The notes under the pieces are model-generated. The model was not told the origin of the DNA. It saw nothing but the letters and a program-made list of their open reading frames with translations, and did no database searches. The position numbers and the translations under genes were made by a program. From Sisyra terminalis (taxonomy: Eukaryota; Arthropoda; Insecta; Neuroptera; Sisyridae), in assembly GCA_958496175.1 (NCBI GenBank), contig OY292275.1, positions 17,856,001 through 17,920,000 on the forward strand: a stretch of 64,000 nucleotides of DNA. The letters are read 5' to 3'. This document shows, one piece after another, positions 59,989 to 64,000 of this stretch (positions within the stretch are counted from its first letter, which is position 1; each line of letters begins with the position of its first letter).

Positions 59989-62900
59989 GTTGTGCTTTGC
60001 AAAAATTGAGATAATGTTCCTCTTAGATCAATATATTCATATGCTGGCATCTAAATCTCTTTTTGGAGTTTTTTTATTCCACAAATCCAAAATTTTAGGA
60101 AAAAATTGTAACGAGAGCTTTGTGTCTGTCAAGAACAAGAAAAGCTCTTCTGCTTCCAAATATTTTCGGTATACTTTCAATGGGTTTATTATTTATTAGT
60201 ATGTTGGTCAAAAATAATTTAAAATAATATGTATTTATAACTTTCAAATAAGTAGAAATATTTAAAAATTGATTGATTCTATCGTATAAGCTTATTTTAT
60301 GGGCTCGAAAAAAAATAAATATATTGTTGACTGAGTTATGCTTTCTTAATCAATTTATCGTAACTACGATTATTTGAAACGAAAAATTATTCTTAACTCT
60401 AAAAATGAATAAAAAACCTTAATTTTCTTTTCATCTCTTTTCCGTCGATATTTTTATTTTCATTCAGTGCTGTTTTATAATCTTTTAATATTTAATGCGG
60501 CAAGTAAAATAAAATTTGGGAGAAAACGTTATGTCATTTCCAGAGCAAAGAGATAAAAACAAAACAGGAAATGGAGTTTAACAAGCCCGTAAAAATGACA
60601 AATTGCCAAGGTAAACCGTGTAATATCGTAAAAATAGATTTATGAAATCATTATGATTTATATCTAGAAGCGAAAAGGCATTGGTACCATTAAAACATGT
60701 TTGCAAATTTTCAAAAATATTTTAAGCCAAGTTTTAAGTGGTAAAATATTTTTGGTTTTCTAGAAAATAAAAAAATGCGAAATCTAGCTGAAATCGATAA
60801 GATACAATTATTTGGCAAACAATCAAATTGCGAACATTATTTATTCCTAAGAGTTATCCTTGAAGCTACAGCACACATAAAATGTACCACGAAATCAATA
60901 GTTTATAGAGTAGGTATATCTTTGCAATTGTATGCCAAAATATGAAACTTAAAATACGGAATATCCGTTTGTGTATAGCAAATGCTTTTGCAATCATATA
61001 ACGAGGTGGTATATAACACTTTTACCTGGTGTTACTTGTCATCACATTCGATGAATGCCTTTTTCCATAATTAAAAATGTTTTTAAACAGAAAATAATTT
61101 TAACTTAAAAAAAAAATTATTCTCTTTTCCAAGCTGCAATATTTTATGTCTGTCTTTACATTTTCATCCTTAATAATTTGCGATGTTACGTATAACGCAA
61201 ATTTTTTATCAACTTTTAGAAAAACATTAATGTATTTTGAGTAATACAGTTCTAATAAGTTTGAAAAAACAGATAAAAAGTTTTTACGTTTATTTGTAAA
61301 AAAAATAAGTTTTTGATATTTTTTAAGCTTTCCGGTATTTTCTACTAACTTCTAAGATGAATTCTAACATAAAATTAAATAGAAACAAAATGCTTCTTAT
61401 TAAGATCTAGAAATTTATGCATCATGAAAATTCGTATGTTATTTATACTGTTAAATAACACAATGTTTTTGCTGGGTATAAACTTGAGGAGTTTAAAACT
61501 TATTTAAGAAATTTGATAACATTTTTGCGATGTTGCAGTATTCCACTACTCGTGCAGATTATGCACGAAAATAACGAGAAATGATATGGTACTAGGCATT
61601 GTGAAAATACTATAAGCTGATCACATACTCTTACATGCACTTACATTTCATCGACTGATTATTAATTAATCGATAAAAATTTGAAGCAAAATAGTACGGT
61701 TAAAGTTAAAAGAACTGATGTTTGAATAAATGCAAATTCCAATAGTTTTGTTGTAAAAAGGCTTAAATCAATTTTTATAGAAATACAGTTATTATGAATT
61801 AAACTAATTGATCTTATGCATATGTTCAAAAAATCCGACATTAAAATGACGTCACAGTACGAAACCTCAAAATCTCATGGATGTTTTTCTAGTTTTCCTA
61901 AGAAAAATGTACTTTAACACAAAAGGAAAGGTTGTTTAAATCGTTAAAACATTGTGTCAATGATTAAAACCATTTACGATCCACCGAACCTGTTATCCAA
62001 AGGAATAAAATTGATAGTTATTTTGAGAGTTTAAAAATGTTTTCCAGGAAAAAAATTGGAAAAAAAGTTAAAAATTGTGCAAATTATTACTGGTTCTGTG
62101 GTAACCACTCAATGATCAGTTTAAATTTCGGTTTCAGTATGGGTATTGATGCGGACTGTGACGTCACAGAAAACCCAAAAGCACACTTATCGTTTGCGCT
62201 CTCTAATTTGCTCATTAAAAATAAAAGTCTTTTTTTCTGCTAAAATACAATATTCTAATAACTAAAAATGTGTCCTTCCTCATACTAATAATGACTTTTA
62301 TGGATTTAAAAAAATAATAAAATTTGCATATGATCTGTTGCTATTTATATGATATTGTTGTGTTGTTTATAAATACATTAAGTCTTACGATTTGTTTCTG
62401 TATTTTTACTCAGAGTTGTCTCATTGATAAAAAACCAACAATAAACAATACCCCGATACACGTGAGTTTCACTTGCCAATATATCTACATTGTTTTTCTA
62501 TGGCAAAAGTGTTCTAGTGGAGTCTTTCACCATCCCTATCGATTACGGCGTCCAAATTTATAAGAAAGAAGTCCAAATGAGAATGCAGGAAGTGTATTTT
62601 TAAGGACGTGTTACAATCCAAAAAGTCTTATAAATATTTAAAAGCTTCTCGACAATACTTTTGTAGTAATTTATTCGGTGATTTTCCCGAAAATTTGAAA
62701 TAACTTTTATGATAGATTCCCTGGAATTTTTTTCCAAAATATTTATTTTTTCCTAAAAATTTCTTGTTTCATCAATATTCTTATTTGAGAATATACGAAT
62801 GTACTCTCTTTACTTTTGCCTCACTGATTTTGGAAATTTTTATTCTAATCATAAAGCCTATCATCATTGTGATTCCTTGATCTAACGAAATTAATTATAA

Positions 62901-64000
62901 AGCCAAGTTTTAAAGTTGTAAAAATGCACTTGTAGATTATACTAACGGATAGAATGTACCAAATTAATATTTAGCTTTGGTGTTAAAATCGCTTTTGGGG
63001 CAATCTTTCTTAGGCTAATGGTTATTTCTGTCTCTAGTGCTATTCAAAAGAAAAGCAATAGAATTTGAAACATCCAAGTAGTTGTTCTAAAATAAAGGTA
63101 ATAAAGTTTTAATCTCTACAGACTTTCCAGTTATATTCATTTATCTGAATTATTTCCAAGACAATTTTTTTGGTTTCATAAGACTCTTAAGTAAGCAACC
63201 TAACCAATCGGTATGGAAGGAAGTTCATTAGCAATATTTAAAAGAGCAGTCTATACTTCTTTTTGAGGAATCATTAAATAAGCGACTCATTTCTGTTTAC
63301 TATACCCAAAATACGCATTATACCATAGATATTATAACAATTTAATTAAGTATAATGAAATTATTATCTTGCGAAAAAAATTTTTAGCTCTTCATTTTGA
63401 TTCCGAAAGACTGTTAATTTTGCTCATTGTTGCTCCGTTAACTAAACTTAGTCCTTTTAATCAAGAACCCAAGACTTTTTCATGTCATGTTTGGTGAATA
63501 AATTTAAATCGTGAACTAAATCATTGAAGTCTCCTTGATATATATAGTTTATTAGATAAGGAATTATCTTGAAGGAATCCTGTAACGTTGCACCTCAAAA
63601 CTTGTCAGAATCAGTATTAAACTTTCTTTCCATCATTTTAGAATTACTTAACTAGACAAACACAAAATAAATGAAATATGTATTCAACTGAAAGACAATA
63701 AACGCCGAACAAATAATTTTAGGAAATATTTTAAGGAATATAAGTTTTAATTAAATGAAAAAGGTAATAGAAGAAATTAGGTAAGTGGAAACTAGTTTCA
63801 AACAATTAATCAATTTTGACTCAAATACTTTAAAAATTCAGGATCATTATTTATTAAATGCCTTTTTTTATATCACATCACAATTGTATAAAATACAATG
63901 ACTGTATAAAATAACGATTTTTTTTACATCTTCGATAGGTAAAGATATCTCTAAACTAAAAAATAAAAACGAAAAAACTGTTAATTAAAAAATAAGAATC
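59989..64000. other. Featureless AT-rich spacer to window end
   Basis: No gene, RNA or partnered repeat was recognised. Frames at 59990, 62037 and 62324 show no domain signal. A TGACGTCA palindrome occurs at 62159 and TGACGTCAC at 61848, both without a recognised repeat context. Confidence 0.4.

Noticed and set aside
62150..62175. TGACGTCA site as a CRE-type promoter element
   Set aside because: A single palindrome without a nearby transcription unit. The similar sequences at 15.7 and 44.7 kb belong to repeat B.
1..64000. CRISPR array, operon or bacterial-type system
   Set aside because: No regularly spaced direct repeats, operon-like gene runs or ribosome binding sites are present. The window is eukaryotic.

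Overview
The window is very AT-rich, gene-poor animal DNA, most likely from an insect. The reasons are short introns with GT/AG borders, an animal-type nucleoside hydrolase gene, and a mix of transposon remnants typical of insect genomes: mariner, hAT, Penelope-like, non-LTR and Helitron-like pieces plus tRNA-headed SINEs. The insect order cannot be decided from the sequence. No bacterial features, CRISPR arrays or rRNA genes were seen, and no convincing functional tRNA gene.

One protein gene can be built with confidence: a five-exon inosine/uridine-preferring nucleoside hydrolase on the + strand (12775-19082, 373 residues). A short first exon supplies a hydrophobic leader in correct phase with the next exon, so the product looks secreted or membrane-anchored. 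Its 3.8-kb third intron and 1.1-kb fourth intron hold four recognisable repeats or transposon remnants.

The rest is repeats and featureless AT-rich spacer. Left part (1-12.7 kb): a Helitron-like element cut by the window edge and sitting inside an older repeat, a Penelope-like endonuclease fossil, a 100-bp palindrome and a complete Helitron-like copy. Middle (19-37 kb): a Penelope-like reverse transcriptase scrap, SINE copies, an 818-bp hAT-like element, a 46-unit AT microsatellite, a 906-bp hAT element with a transposase dimerisation-domain relic, and one Harbinger-like MITE nested in another. Right part (37-64 kb): more SINEs, two fold-back elements, a third copy of the old repeat, a non-LTR C-terminal fossil, a mariner fossil, an isolated CpG-rich block near 53 kb that may be a first exon or promoter, and head-to-head pairs of motifs resembling the hammerhead-ribozyme tails of Penelope-like elements.

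The most interesting items are the hammerhead-like motifs, several of them in inverted pairs, the cluster of nested insertions with empty-site copies elsewhere in the same window, and the unexplained CpG-rich block. I found no clearly new multi-gene system. Repeat families were recognised by eye from copies inside the window, so family names are inferences and boundaries are approximate unless target duplications are cited.
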